NCBI GenBank assembly: GCA_963701325.1
Contig: OY969604.1
Location: 2,976,001 to 3,040,000, forward strand
Direction of reading: 5' to 3'
From: Bog-756 sp963701325
Lineage (GTDB): Bacteria; Actinomycetota; Acidimicrobiia; Acidimicrobiales; RAAP-2
Length of the DNA: 64,000 nt
Shown here: in pieces, positions 49,910 to 57,354 of the stretch
Layout of the letters: every line of letters starts with the position of its first letter
Numbering within the stretch: position 1 is the stretch's first letter
Made by a program: the position numbers and the translations under genes
The notes under the pieces: generated by a model
Database searches by the model: none
The model's input: the letters and a program-made list of their open reading frames with translations, nothing else
Told to the model about the DNA's origin: nothing

Positions 49910-50438
49910 GACCCTCGTACGCCAGGAACCGTCGGGCGCCCGTAGCCAGGTCGTCGAACAAGGTGGCGATCGCCTCTTCGAGCACCGAGAGTTGGCTTCG
50001 CAGTCGAGGAAGCCGTTCAGCGCAGAGGCCCGCATCGGTTGCTCCTGAAGCCGCTCTGGCCTCGGTCGAGGCCAGTCGGATCGCGAGCACCGACAATCGG
50101 TCGATCGCCATGCCCGGACTCTCGGTCACCAGCGGTGCAGCATCGTGTGGAGGGATCACACAGAGAATCGCGCGGTCGATCGCTTCGATGAAGCCATGAC
50201 GGGTGCTGTTCAGCTGGTCGATCTCGCGCTTTGCGGCGGCAACCATGGCGTCGTCCGCCTGGTCCACGCGAGCGTCGTCTTCGCGATCCCACTGCAAGGC
50301 GTTGCTGCGGTGGAGTGCGAGGATCGGATCCATGACCGCGGTCAGTTCCCCGTCGAAGTGCTGCCTGTCGTCTCGCTCTGTTCGGTTCAGCAGCGCACTG
50401 AGGATCGTCGCGGCCGTCGGGAGGCGGGGGGCGGTCAC
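49869..50438 (-). CDS. DUF4254 family protein
   Basis: 189 residues from GTG 50438. The pattern N-A-L-Q-W-D-R-E-D-D-A-R, then A-A-A-K-R-E-I-D-Q-L-N-S-T-R-H-G-F-I-E-A-I-D, is the DUF4254 signature, a helical family found beside GT9 genes. The N-terminal segment holds L-L-N-R-T-E-R-D. Its function is unknown; association with glycosyltransferases suggests a scaffold or processing role. It overlaps the FAD oxidoreductase stop (GTGA) and the convergent propeller gene. Confidence 0.82.
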   Translation of the reverse strand: MTAPRLPTAATILSALLNRTERDDRQHFDGELTAVMDPILALHRSNALQWDREDDARVDQADDAMVAAAKREIDQLNSTRHGFIEAIDRAILCVIPPHDAAPLVTESPGMAIDRLSVLAIRLASTEARAASGATDAGLCAERLPRLRSQLSVLEEAIATLFDDLATGARRFLAYEGLKLYGPDRPGSDR

Positions 50439-51364
50439 GGGCGGGACTCGAGATAGTCGAGCATGGAGCGGGCGGCGAGCGAACCGTGGCCGATTGCCGT
50501 TGCGATGCGCTCATACGCTCCTTCGACGACATCCCCGGCAGCAAACGTTCGCGGGTTCGACGTGCGGAGGTCGGTATCGGCTGCGATCCCACCATGGACA
50601 CCGAGGTCCAGTTGATCGCGGACGAGGTCGACGCGCGGTTCGCGTCCGAGCTTGAGGACGAGGCCGCCGACGTCGATGCGCCGGTGCTCGCCGGTGCTGG
50701 GCTTCGACAGATAGACCCCTTGGAGGTGCTCTGAACCGACAAGGTCGTCGAGCGCCCATGCTGCCATGTCGGTGATGCGCGCCTCGGCCCTGACCTGCTC
50801 GACGAGGTTCCGTCTCGCCGTGAGCTGGGGTGAACGGTGGATGAGCATCACCGGCGAGCCGGCTGCGGCGAGTTCCAACGCATCGAGCACTGCGCTGTCC
50901 CCACCGCCGATGACTGCCATCGGCAGGCCGGCAAACCGTGTCACCTGCGGCTCGACCAGGTAGGTCACGTCCCCTCCGAATGACCCATCGGCTGCCTTCT
51001 CGAGCTCGCGCCTGTGCGATCCCGTGGCCACCAGCACGCACCGCGTTCGATATCGATGTGTACCGGCCTCGACGAGCCCGGCCACAAGATCCACCCGGGT
51101 CACGGTCTGGCCGAGCTGGAGGCGGTCGCCGAGCGTCGCCGCATGGCGAGCCAGCGCATCGACGAGTGCGTCGTTTCCGTCCATCGCCGGCGCTACGTTG
51201 CGCACGGTGTGGGGGATCTCGTCGATCTGGCCCCCGACCGTGGGTGCGGCCTCGAGCACCACGACATCGAGCTGGATATCGAAGCACTCGATGGCTGCAC
51301 TCACTCCTGCTGCACCGGCACCGATCACGACCACGTCGTGCAGTGCGTTGACTGCCACGAGCAC
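50435..51364 (-). CDS. FAD-dependent NAD(P)H oxidoreductase (thioredoxin reductase-like, no active-site Cys pair)
   Basis: 309 residues from GTG 51364 (GTG 51358 alternative). FAD motif V-I-G-A-G-A-A-G-V-S-A-A, G-G-Q-I-D-E-I at the isoalloxazine, NAD(P)H motif V-I-G-G-G-D-S-A-V-L-D-A-L-E and the late T-F-A-A-G-D-V-V-E-G. This is the TrxR/ferredoxin-NADP reductase fold of TrxB type. It lacks the C-x-x-C of thioredoxin reductase, so it should reduce another partner or act as a monooxygenase-like or ferredoxin reductase. It is upstream of, and translationally coupled to, DUF4254, forming the second half of the deazapurine/glycosyltransferase locus. Confidence 0.85.
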   Translation of the reverse strand: MLVAVNALHDVVVIGAGAAGVSAAIECFDIQLDVVVLEAAPTVGGQIDEIPHTVRNVAPAMDGNDALVDALARHAATLGDRLQLGQTVTRVDLVAGLVEAGTHRYRTRCVLVATGSHRRELEKAADGSFGGDVTYLVEPQVTRFAGLPMAVIGGGDSAVLDALELAAAGSPVMLIHRSPQLTARRNLVEQVRAEARITDMAAWALDDLVGSEHLQGVYLSKPSTGEHRRIDVGGLVLKLGREPRVDLVRDQLDLGVHGGIAADTDLRTSNPRTFAAGDVVEGAYERIATAIGHGSLAARSMLDYLESRP

Positions 51365-51385
51365 AGACTAGGGCCACCGTCGGGA

Positions 51386-51904
51386 TCAGCCCATTGTCTT
51401 GGCGCCGTCGATGGTCTCGCGGATGATGTCAGCGTGCCCGGCGTGCTGAGCCGTTTCGGCGATGATGTGGAGCAGGGTGCACCGGGCTGACCAGCTGGCG
51501 CCGGCTTCGAACCACGGGGCCTCGGGCAGGGGATGGGCGTCGTCCAATGTGGGCAGCGCGGCCACCAGCTCGTCGGTGCGGCGGGCAACCGTCTGATAGC
51601 GGGCGACCAGCTCGGCGAGGGAGACCCCGTCCATGAGGAAGCTGGCCAGATGGGCCTCGAACGCCGTGGCGTCGGCCGGTCCGATGGCGTCGGGTCCCTC
51701 CAGGATGAAGTCGACCCAGCGCTCCTCCATCCGGGACACGTGCTTGACGATCCCGCCGAGGCAGAGCTCGCTGACGGTCGGCCGGAGGTCCGCCTGCTGG
51801 TCGGTCATGCCCTGGACGGTCCGGAGCAGGAATCCCCGGTGCGTGGCCAGCGTCTCGAGGAGGTCGGCACGCTCATCGGTGATGGTCTGGGTGTCGGTAT
51901 GCAT
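51386..51904 (-). CDS. DinB family protein
   Basis: 172 residues from ATG 51904. DinB four-helix bundle with the metal-binding His set: I-V-K-H-V-S-R-M-E-E-R-W (His about 53) and L-H-I-I-A-E-T-A-Q-H-A-G-H-A-D (His near 150 and 154). The family includes thiol-transferases that use mycothiol or bacillithiol. It is divergent from the WYL regulator 88 bases away, an arrangement common in Actinobacteria in which the WYL protein controls the DinB gene. Confidence 0.9.
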   Translation of the reverse strand: MHTDTQTITDERADLLETLATHRGFLLRTVQGMTDQQADLRPTVSELCLGGIVKHVSRMEERWVDFILEGPDAIGPADATAFEAHLASFLMDGVSLAELVARYQTVARRTDELVAALPTLDDAHPLPEAPWFEAGASWSARCTLLHIIAETAQHAGHADIIRETIDGAKTMG

Positions 51905-51991
51905 GGGAACGCCTTTCGTTCGATGGGTCGAGAGGTACTATGAACCCACTAGCGGTCACTTTCTGTCCTCAATAGGGAGATAATTGGATCT

Positions 51992-52960
51992 GTGGCCAAC
52001 ACCAGCTCACGGACCCTCCGGCTCCTCTCCCTCCTGCAGACCCGCCGGTACTGGCGAGGGACCGAACTGGCCGAGCGGCTCGACGTGTCGGCCCGGACCC
52101 TGCGACGCGACATCGACCGACTGCGTGAGATGGGGTACCCGGTCGAGGCCCAGCGCGGCCTCGACGGTGGGTACCAATTGGCCCGGGGGGCCGTGCTCCC
52201 CCCGCTGGTCCTCGACGACGAAGAGGCGGTGGCGCTCGGCGTCGGCGTGCAGACGGCCATCCAAGGGGGTGCGGTGGTTGGGATAGAGGAGTCCTCGGTC
52301 CGGGCCTTGGCCAAGATCGTGCAGGTGATGCCGTCGCGGCTGCGACGTCGAGTCGACGCCCTGGCGGCGATGACGGTTGCCGCTCCGTGGCATGGTCTCA
52401 CCTCGACCGTCGACCCCGACGACCTCACGTCGATCGCCCTGGCATGCCGCGACACTGAGCGGTTGGAGTTCGGCTACACCACCCGCGAGGGCGCTCAGAG
52501 CGACAGGCGGGTGGAGCCGAACCGGCTGGTCCTGCTCGGTCGGCGGTGGTACCTGGTCGCCTGGGACATGGACCGCTCCGACTGGCGCAGCTTCCGCCTC
52601 GACCGCCTCACTGCGCCTCGGCGTACCGGGGCGCAGTTCCTGCCACGAGAGCTACCGGCCGATGATGCCGCAGAGTTCGTACGAAGAGGCATCGAGAACC
52701 TGCCGACGCGACACGAGGTTGAGGCGTTGGTCCATGACGATGGCGCGGCAGTCCGCTCCCGAATCGGGCCGTGGGTCACGGTCGAAGAGATCGACGATGC
52801 CCTGAGCCGCGTGCGGATGACCTCCGAGTCGTTGGACTGGGTGCTGGTGACCCTCGGTCAGGCCGGTGCCGAGTTCGAGGTGGTGTCCCCACCGGCGTTG
52901 GTCGTCTACGCCCGAGAATTGATCGGGCGGATCGGCCGCGCCGTCGATCGACACGAGTGA
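51992..52960 (+). CDS. WYL-domain transcriptional regulator (YafY-like)
   Basis: 322 residues from GTG 51992. The N-terminal winged helix (residues 1-60, L-R-L-L-S-L-L-Q-T-R-R-Y-W, then L-A-E-R-L-D-V-S-A-R-T-L-R-R-D-I) is followed by a WYL domain. The W-Y-L residues are in R-R-W-Y-L-V-A-W-D near residue 188, with R-V-E-P-N-R-L-V before them. A WCX-type tail follows. It probably regulates the divergent DinB gene; the WYL domain may bind a nucleotide or ssDNA ligand. Confidence 0.9.
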   Translation: MANTSSRTLRLLSLLQTRRYWRGTELAERLDVSARTLRRDIDRLREMGYPVEAQRGLDGGYQLARGAVLPPLVLDDEEAVALGVGVQTAIQGGAVVGIEESSVRALAKIVQVMPSRLRRRVDALAAMTVAAPWHGLTSTVDPDDLTSIALACRDTERLEFGYTTREGAQSDRRVEPNRLVLLGRRWYLVAWDMDRSDWRSFRLDRLTAPRRTGAQFLPRELPADDAAEFVRRGIENLPTRHEVEALVHDDGAAVRSRIGPWVTVEEIDDALSRVRMTSESLDWVLVTLGQAGAEFEVVSPPALVVYARELIGRIGRAVDRHE

Positions 52961-53025
52961 GTCAGCGTCCATGCAACGTGGGAAGCGCGCCGGGCAGCGC
53001 AGTCCTTCCGTCGCCGCTGTCCGCG

Positions 53026-53517
53026 TCACCCATGAGCGCCTCCCTCGGATGTTGGCGGCTCCATCGTGATGTTCTGCAGGCGCAGCTCGCCGTGGGCGAC
53101 GAGTCGGCCCGACTCGTCGGTGATGTCGACGCGCCAGAGCTGCTGCGAGCGGCCCTGGTTGAGAGCTACCGCGTCAACCAGGACCCGCCCGGCAGTGAGC
53201 GACCTGAGGAAGTGGGTCGTGTTGGTGATCCCCACCGCCACTTGGCCCGTCTCGCGCACCGCGGTGCTCGCGCCGATGCTGGCCGCACTCTCGATGGCGG
53301 TCGAGTAGACACCGCCGTGCACGATCCCCCACGGGGTGTGATGTCCCGGTCCGAGCTGGATGTGACCCGTGACATGGGACCCGCTCACTTCGTCGACCAC
53401 CAGACCGGCTGCGCGTCCGAATGCCGTCGAATTCTCGGGCGGGTGGACATCGTGCGAGCTGGTGGCGGTGCCGACCCCTCCAGTTGGTCCTGTCATAGAA
53501 CTGACAATACCTGAGGG
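53026..53517 (-). CDS. PaaI-family hotdog thioesterase
   Basis: 163 residues from ATG 53517 (AGAGAGGG 11 bases upstream; TTG 53532 and ATG 53496 are alternatives). The hotdog domain has the motif H-T-P-W-G-I-V-H-G-G-V-Y-S-T-A-I-E-S-A-A-S, with H-G-G and the Asp/Glu (E) that position the catalytic water. The second half ends L-R-L-Q-N-I-T. It hydrolyses acyl- or aryl-CoA thioesters. The substrate is unknown. It lies between the WYL gene (plus strand, end-to-end) and the pirin gene. Confidence 0.87.
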   Translation of the reverse strand, partial: PSGIVSSMTGPTGGVGTATSSHDVHPPENSTAFGRAAGLVVDEVSGSHVTGHIQLGPGHHTPWGIVHGGVYSTAIESAASIGASTAVRETGQVAVGITNTTHFLRSLTAGRVLVDAVALNQGRSQQLWRVDITDESGRLVAHGELRLQNITMEPPTSEGGAHG

Positions 53518-53544
53518 CATACTGTGACTCAACCCTCTCTGAGG

Positions 53545-54489
53545 TCAGTGCTCGGGCGGCATCCAGGTGGGCCGACTCGCCTCGATCCGGGCCAGGGCAG
53601 AGGTGACAGAGCCGAAGCGGCCCGAGTCATCGGCCCAATCCTCGTATGCGGCGTCGATCTCGTCGCGGGTTCGGGCGACGAAGTTCCACCACATGAGCAG
53701 CCGCTCCTCGAACGGGAGTCCTCCGAGCAGAAGGAGCCTGCTCGTCCCCGAGGAGCTCAGCGCGAGCTCGTCGCGCCCGGCACCGAGGTAGAGGAGGTGA
53801 CCCGGCGTGACCCGCTCGCCCTCGATGGTGACTGCACCGACCGTCACGACGATGGCGTGCTCGTAGGTCGGATCGAGCGGGACGATCGTGGGGCCACCGC
53901 GAAGCGTGAGATCCGCACCCATGTGCTCGGTGTCGCGACGCGCCGACGACTGCGATCCGTCCAGTTCCCCCACGAGCACGGTGGCGTGTCCGTTCTCGAT
54001 CTCGACCAGGGGGAGGTCTGCGTGGTGTTCGAAGGCCGATGGACCGTGACGGGTGGTCGACGGCTGGGCGACCCACAGTTGTACTGCATGGAAGCTGCTG
54101 CTGTAGCCGTGCACCCCCTCTTCGGCATGGGCGATCCCGTGCCCGGCCGTCATGAGGTTGAGCTGCCCGGGGCGGATGGGCTGCTCGGAGCCGAGGCTGT
54201 CCCGGTGCAACAGTTCTCCCTCGAGCAGCCAGGTAACGGTCTGCAGCCCCATGTGCGGGTGGGGTCCGATGTCGGGGCGCTGGCTGTCGGTCACCGCGAC
54301 GGGTCCGGCATGATCGACGAAGCACCACACGCCCACCGTTCTGCGACCTCGATTGGGCAACGCACGGCGTACCTGCAGGTTGCCGACATCGGCCAGCCTG
54401 CTGTCGCTCACGAGGTGGACAGGGCCAGGAGTGGAGCCGGAGACCGCTGCAGTCTCAGCGATGTCTTTGCTGTCGACCGGTCCGCTCAC
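53545..54489 (-). CDS. Pirin-family protein
   Basis: 314 residues from GTG 54489 with AGGAG six bases upstream. The cupin metal ligands of pirin are seen in P-H-P-H-M-G-L-Q-T-V-T-W and in I-A-H-A-E-E (about 110-125), which together provide His, His, His and Glu. A second cupin lobe follows (I-V-V-T-V-G-A-V-T-I-E-G). Pirins act as quercetinases or transcription cofactors. Its start overlaps the MarR stop (GTGA), so MarR and pirin form an operon opposite the FMN reductase gene. Confidence 0.9.
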   Translation of the reverse strand: MSGPVDSKDIAETAAVSGSTPGPVHLVSDSRLADVGNLQVRRALPNRGRRTVGVWCFVDHAGPVAVTDSQRPDIGPHPHMGLQTVTWLLEGELLHRDSLGSEQPIRPGQLNLMTAGHGIAHAEEGVHGYSSSFHAVQLWVAQPSTTRHGPSAFEHHADLPLVEIENGHATVLVGELDGSQSSARRDTEHMGADLTLRGGPTIVPLDPTYEHAIVVTVGAVTIEGERVTPGHLLYLGAGRDELALSSSGTSRLLLLGGLPFEERLLMWWNFVARTRDEIDAAYEDWADDSGRFGSVTSALARIEASRPTWMPPEH

Positions 54490-54992
54490 GTCAACTCCTG
54501 ATCCCACTCTGACCTCTCGATCCGAGCCACGATGCGCTCAGCAGCGTCGCGCAGCCGATCGAGTTCAGAGCACGGGAACTCGTCGATCACAAGCGTTCGC
54601 ACCGCCACCACGTGAGCAGGGGCGCTGGCCACGAGCTTGGCGTAGCCGGTCTCGGTCAAGACGGCCCTGGTGAATCGGCCGTCGGTCGGGTCTGGTTCCC
54701 GCTCGACGAAACCCCACGACTCGAGCCGCGTGACCAGATGGGACAACCGCGAGAGCGAGGCATTGGTGACGGCGGCGAGATCGCTCATCCGGAGCGTGTG
54801 TCCCGGCTCTTCGGACAGCCTCGCCAGGGTGTGGTATTCGATGAAGCTCAGGCCGGCGTCCCGTTCGAGTTGGCACTCGAGGGCCCATCGCAACTTGGCC
54901 AGCATCGAGGCGACCGAGCGCCAGGCGGCCTGTTGGTCGTCCTCGAGCCAGGGAACGTCCGTGGACGAGAACGACCGCTGGGGTAGGGCCAC
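54486..54992 (-). CDS. MarR-family transcriptional regulator
   Basis: 168 residues from GTG 54992. Winged helix-turn-helix: L-T-R-L-x-x-E, with L-R-M-S-D-L-A-A-V-T-N-A-S-L-S-R-L-S-H-L-V-T-R-L-E-S-W-G-F-V-E-R and the D-P-T-D-G-R-F wing, typical of MarR proteins that repress nearby redox genes. Two matching dyads lie in the divergent promoter to the FMN reductase (55013-55059). Confidence 0.92.
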   Translation of the reverse strand: MALPQRSFSSTDVPWLEDDQQAAWRSVASMLAKLRWALECQLERDAGLSFIEYHTLARLSEEPGHTLRMSDLAAVTNASLSRLSHLVTRLESWGFVEREPDPTDGRFTRAVLTETGYAKLVASAPAHVVAVRTLVIDEFPCSELDRLRDAAERIVARIERSEWDQELT

Positions 54993-55012
54993 CGGACCAG
55001 CCTACGGCTTTT

Positions 55013-55059
55013 ACTTGACAGTTCAAGTCATGTGGTGTCAACTGCTTGACGGTGCAAGT
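55013..55059. promoter_or_regulatory. Two MarR-type operators between MarR and FMN reductase genes
   Basis: ACTTGA-CAGT-TCAAGT (55013-55028) is a perfect dyad. GCTTGA-CGGT-GCAAGT (55044-55059) is a second, slightly degenerate copy, with centres 31 bases apart (about three helical turns). They lie 21 and 52 bases from the MarR start and 111 and 142 bases before the reductase start, in the shared promoter. MarR proteins with pirin/FMN reductase neighbours often bind this kind of TTGA...TCAA dyad. Confidence 0.75.
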
Positions 55060-55169
55060 TTCCATGCCCATCACCGAATTGATCCGTCCACCACTGGCCG
55101 TTCGCGATGACTCCACCGCGCGGAGCTCAGGTCGCTCCGCACCACATCGCCTGAACCGAGGAGAGAGCG

Positions 55170-55829
55170 TTGACCAGACTGCAGATCATCATCGGCAGCA
55201 CCCGCCCGACGAGGGCGGCCGACCGGGTGTCCCCGTGGGTCATCGAGCGAGCAAGCGCCCACGGAGGGTTCGAGGTCGAGGTGCTGGACCTCCGCGACTG
55301 GCCGCTACCCATGTTCGGCGAGCATGTGGGAACGATCGGCGACTTCTCGGATCCGACGTACTCCGATCCCATCGTCAAGCGCTGGAACCGGAAGATCAAG
55401 GAGGCAGAGGCCTACCTCTTCGTGACACCGGAGTACAACCACTCGATCCCCGGGGTCTTGAAGAACGCCATCGACAACGTCTTCGTCTCGTTCGCGTTCC
55501 GGAACAAACCCCTGATTGCAGTGGGCTACAGCGGCGGCGTAGCCGGTGGCGTCCGAGCGATCGAGCACCTGGCCCAGATCGCCATCGAGGCTGAGCTCGT
55601 CCCCTTGCGCACCAGCGTGATCATCCCCCAGGTCGTCGAGGCCTTCGACGTGACCGGGCAACCGGTCAACCCGGTCACCGACATCGCCCTCCAGGTGGCT
55701 CTGGATGATCTTGCCTGGTGGGCGGCCGCACTCACCCAGGCACGGGGGGGCGGGGAGCTGCAGCCGGCAGCGTTTCGGATCCAAGCCGCCGCGGCCGCCG
55801 TCAACGAGGTCGAAGACGAGGCACTGTGA
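55170..55829 (+). CDS. NADPH-dependent FMN reductase
   Basis: 219 residues from TTG 55170 preceded by GAGGAGAG. Flavodoxin-like fold with the phosphate loop I-I-I-G-S-T-R-P-T-R-A-A-D-R-V, then F-V-T-P-E-Y-N-H-S-I-P-G-V-L-K-N-A-I-D and V-G-Y-S-G-G-V-A-G-G. These are the flavin- and nucleotide-binding loops of the NAD(P)H-dependent FMN reductase/azoreductase family (WrbA-like superfamily). It likely detoxifies quinones or nitro-compounds under MarR control. Confidence 0.92.
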   Translation: MTRLQIIIGSTRPTRAADRVSPWVIERASAHGGFEVEVLDLRDWPLPMFGEHVGTIGDFSDPTYSDPIVKRWNRKIKEAEAYLFVTPEYNHSIPGVLKNAIDNVFVSFAFRNKPLIAVGYSGGVAGGVRAIEHLAQIAIEAELVPLRTSVIIPQVVEAFDVTGQPVNPVTDIALQVALDDLAWWAAALTQARGGGELQPAAFRIQAAAAAVNEVEDEAL

Positions 55830-55977
55830 CCGCCGTCGGGAGGATGGACCGTCCATCGTCACAGCCGGGTGGCCACGGTGTCGAGCGGGAGTGCCACCGT
55901 CCCTCCTGAGGTTTTAGAGTGGCGTCCGGGCAGAACCAGAGGTAGTCAATCGAGGAGCGACCGACAGGTAGGCAACC

Positions 55978-56931
55978 GTGACCCACGACAGGCCCCGACA
56001 GACGCCACCACCGCACTCCGCATGGCAGGCGTTGCCGTACGACGAGTGGAGTGCAACCTGTGACACGGTCCATGCGCACACCCAGGTGCTCGGCAAACTG
56101 GCGGTGGCGTTGGCGCCGCCCGAGCCTCAACTGCAGCACGCTGCCCTCCGCCTGACCGCCCGGGGCTGGGAGACCCTGCCGCTTCCTGCTCCGGACCACT
56201 CCGGTGCGCTGGTCACCGCCCTCGACCTGCGGACCCACGAGGTCGTGCTCGAACACAGCGATGCCAGGGTCCGGCGGGTTCCGCTGACGCCGAACCGCGC
56301 GGTCGCAGAGGTGACCCGGGAAGTGCTCGGTGCGGTCGACGAGCTCATCGGGGAGGTCACGATCAACCCGCATCCGCAGGAGGTGCCGTGGACGATGCCC
56401 CTCGACGAGGATGACGAGCACCACACGTACGATCCGCAGCAGGTTGCGACCTACTTCTCCGCCGCGACGGGTGCCGCCCTCGTCCTCGCAGCCCTGCGCG
56501 CCCCCTACCGTGGCCGTTCCAGCCCACTCAACGCCTGGTGGGGGAGCTTCGACCTGGCGGTGAGCTTGTTCTCCGGTCGGACGGCCGAACCTGGATCCAG
56601 CGATTTCATCGTGCGCAACTCGGCCAACGCACAACAGGTGGAGGTTGGCTGGTGGCCAGGAGACGCCCGCTATCCGCGGGCCGCGTTCTACGGGTTTGCT
56701 TCTCCTGCTCCCGAGGGCTTCGCCAACGGCGATCTCTCTGCGCCTGTCGGTCGCTGGGACTCGGGGTTGGGCGAATACGTCCTGGACTGGGATGACGTGA
56801 TCGCCGCTCATGACCCGTTCGGTGTCGCCCTCGAGTTCGGCCAGTCCTTCGTGGCTCACGCCTGCACCCTGTGCGACTGGGATCCCGCGCTTGCGGCAAG
56901 TGCGCAAGGCAACCCGTCACCGGTGAGTTAG
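55978..56931 (+). CDS. DUF5996 family protein
   Basis: 317 residues from GTG 55978. It has the order W-Q-A-L-P-Y-D-E-W-S-A-T-C-D-T-V-H, then G-R-S-S-P-L-N-A-W-W-G-S-F-D-L-A-V-S, then Q-V-E-V-G-W-W-P-G-D-A-R and a late H-D-P-F-G-V-A-L-E-F. This is the DUF5996 family of unknown function. The conserved Trp, Asp and His residues would suit a small-molecule binding pocket. It is followed 16 bases later by the UBP zinc-finger gene, so they probably share a transcript. Confidence 0.85.
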   Translation: MTHDRPRQTPPPHSAWQALPYDEWSATCDTVHAHTQVLGKLAVALAPPEPQLQHAALRLTARGWETLPLPAPDHSGALVTALDLRTHEVVLEHSDARVRRVPLTPNRAVAEVTREVLGAVDELIGEVTINPHPQEVPWTMPLDEDDEHHTYDPQQVATYFSAATGAALVLAALRAPYRGRSSPLNAWWGSFDLAVSLFSGRTAEPGSSDFIVRNSANAQQVEVGWWPGDARYPRAAFYGFASPAPEGFANGDLSAPVGRWDSGLGEYVLDWDDVIAAHDPFGVALEFGQSFVAHACTLCDWDPALAASAQGNPSPVS

Positions 56932-56947
56932 AGAGAGCCGGGAGCTC

Positions 56948-57244
56948 GTGGCACAACGCTGTAGCCATCTCGACAGCGTGGCCGACATCGTCCCGTCGAG
57001 CGATGGCTGCGAGGACTGCCTGCGCATCGGAGGGCAGTGGATGCACCTACGGCTGTGCATGCACTGTGGGCACGTGGGCTGCTGCGACAATTCGCCCAAC
57101 CGGCACGCCACCGCCCATTGGCGGTCACATCGCGACCACCCGCTCATCCGTTCCTACGAACCGGGCGAAGACTGGTGGTGGTGCTATGCCGACGACCTGT
57201 TCTTCGAGGTCGACGGCGCGCCTCCCGCTCCCTCGCATCCCTGA
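56948..57244 (+). CDS. UBP-type zinc finger protein
   Basis: 98 residues from GTG 56948. The zinc ligands follow the UBP pattern: C-S-H-L, C-E-D-C-L, C-M-H-C-G-H-V-G-C-C-D, H-A-T-A-H and H-R-D-H-P. UBP zinc fingers bind the C-terminus of ubiquitin in eukaryotes; bacterial copies are small stand-alone proteins of unclear role. It follows a DUF5996 gene. Confidence 0.92.
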   Translation: MAQRCSHLDSVADIVPSSDGCEDCLRIGGQWMHLRLCMHCGHVGCCDNSPNRHATAHWRSHRDHPLIRSYEPGEDWWWCYADDLFFEVDGAPPAPSHP

Positions 57245-57354
57245 ACTCGCGGGCTTGGACAGGTCAAGGCCTCGAGCCAACTCGAGGGTGTGCCCGGCGA
57301 ATGGCAGGTTCTCCCGTCACGAGCGCGTAGGGCACCCCCGGGGGAGCGGCGCGG

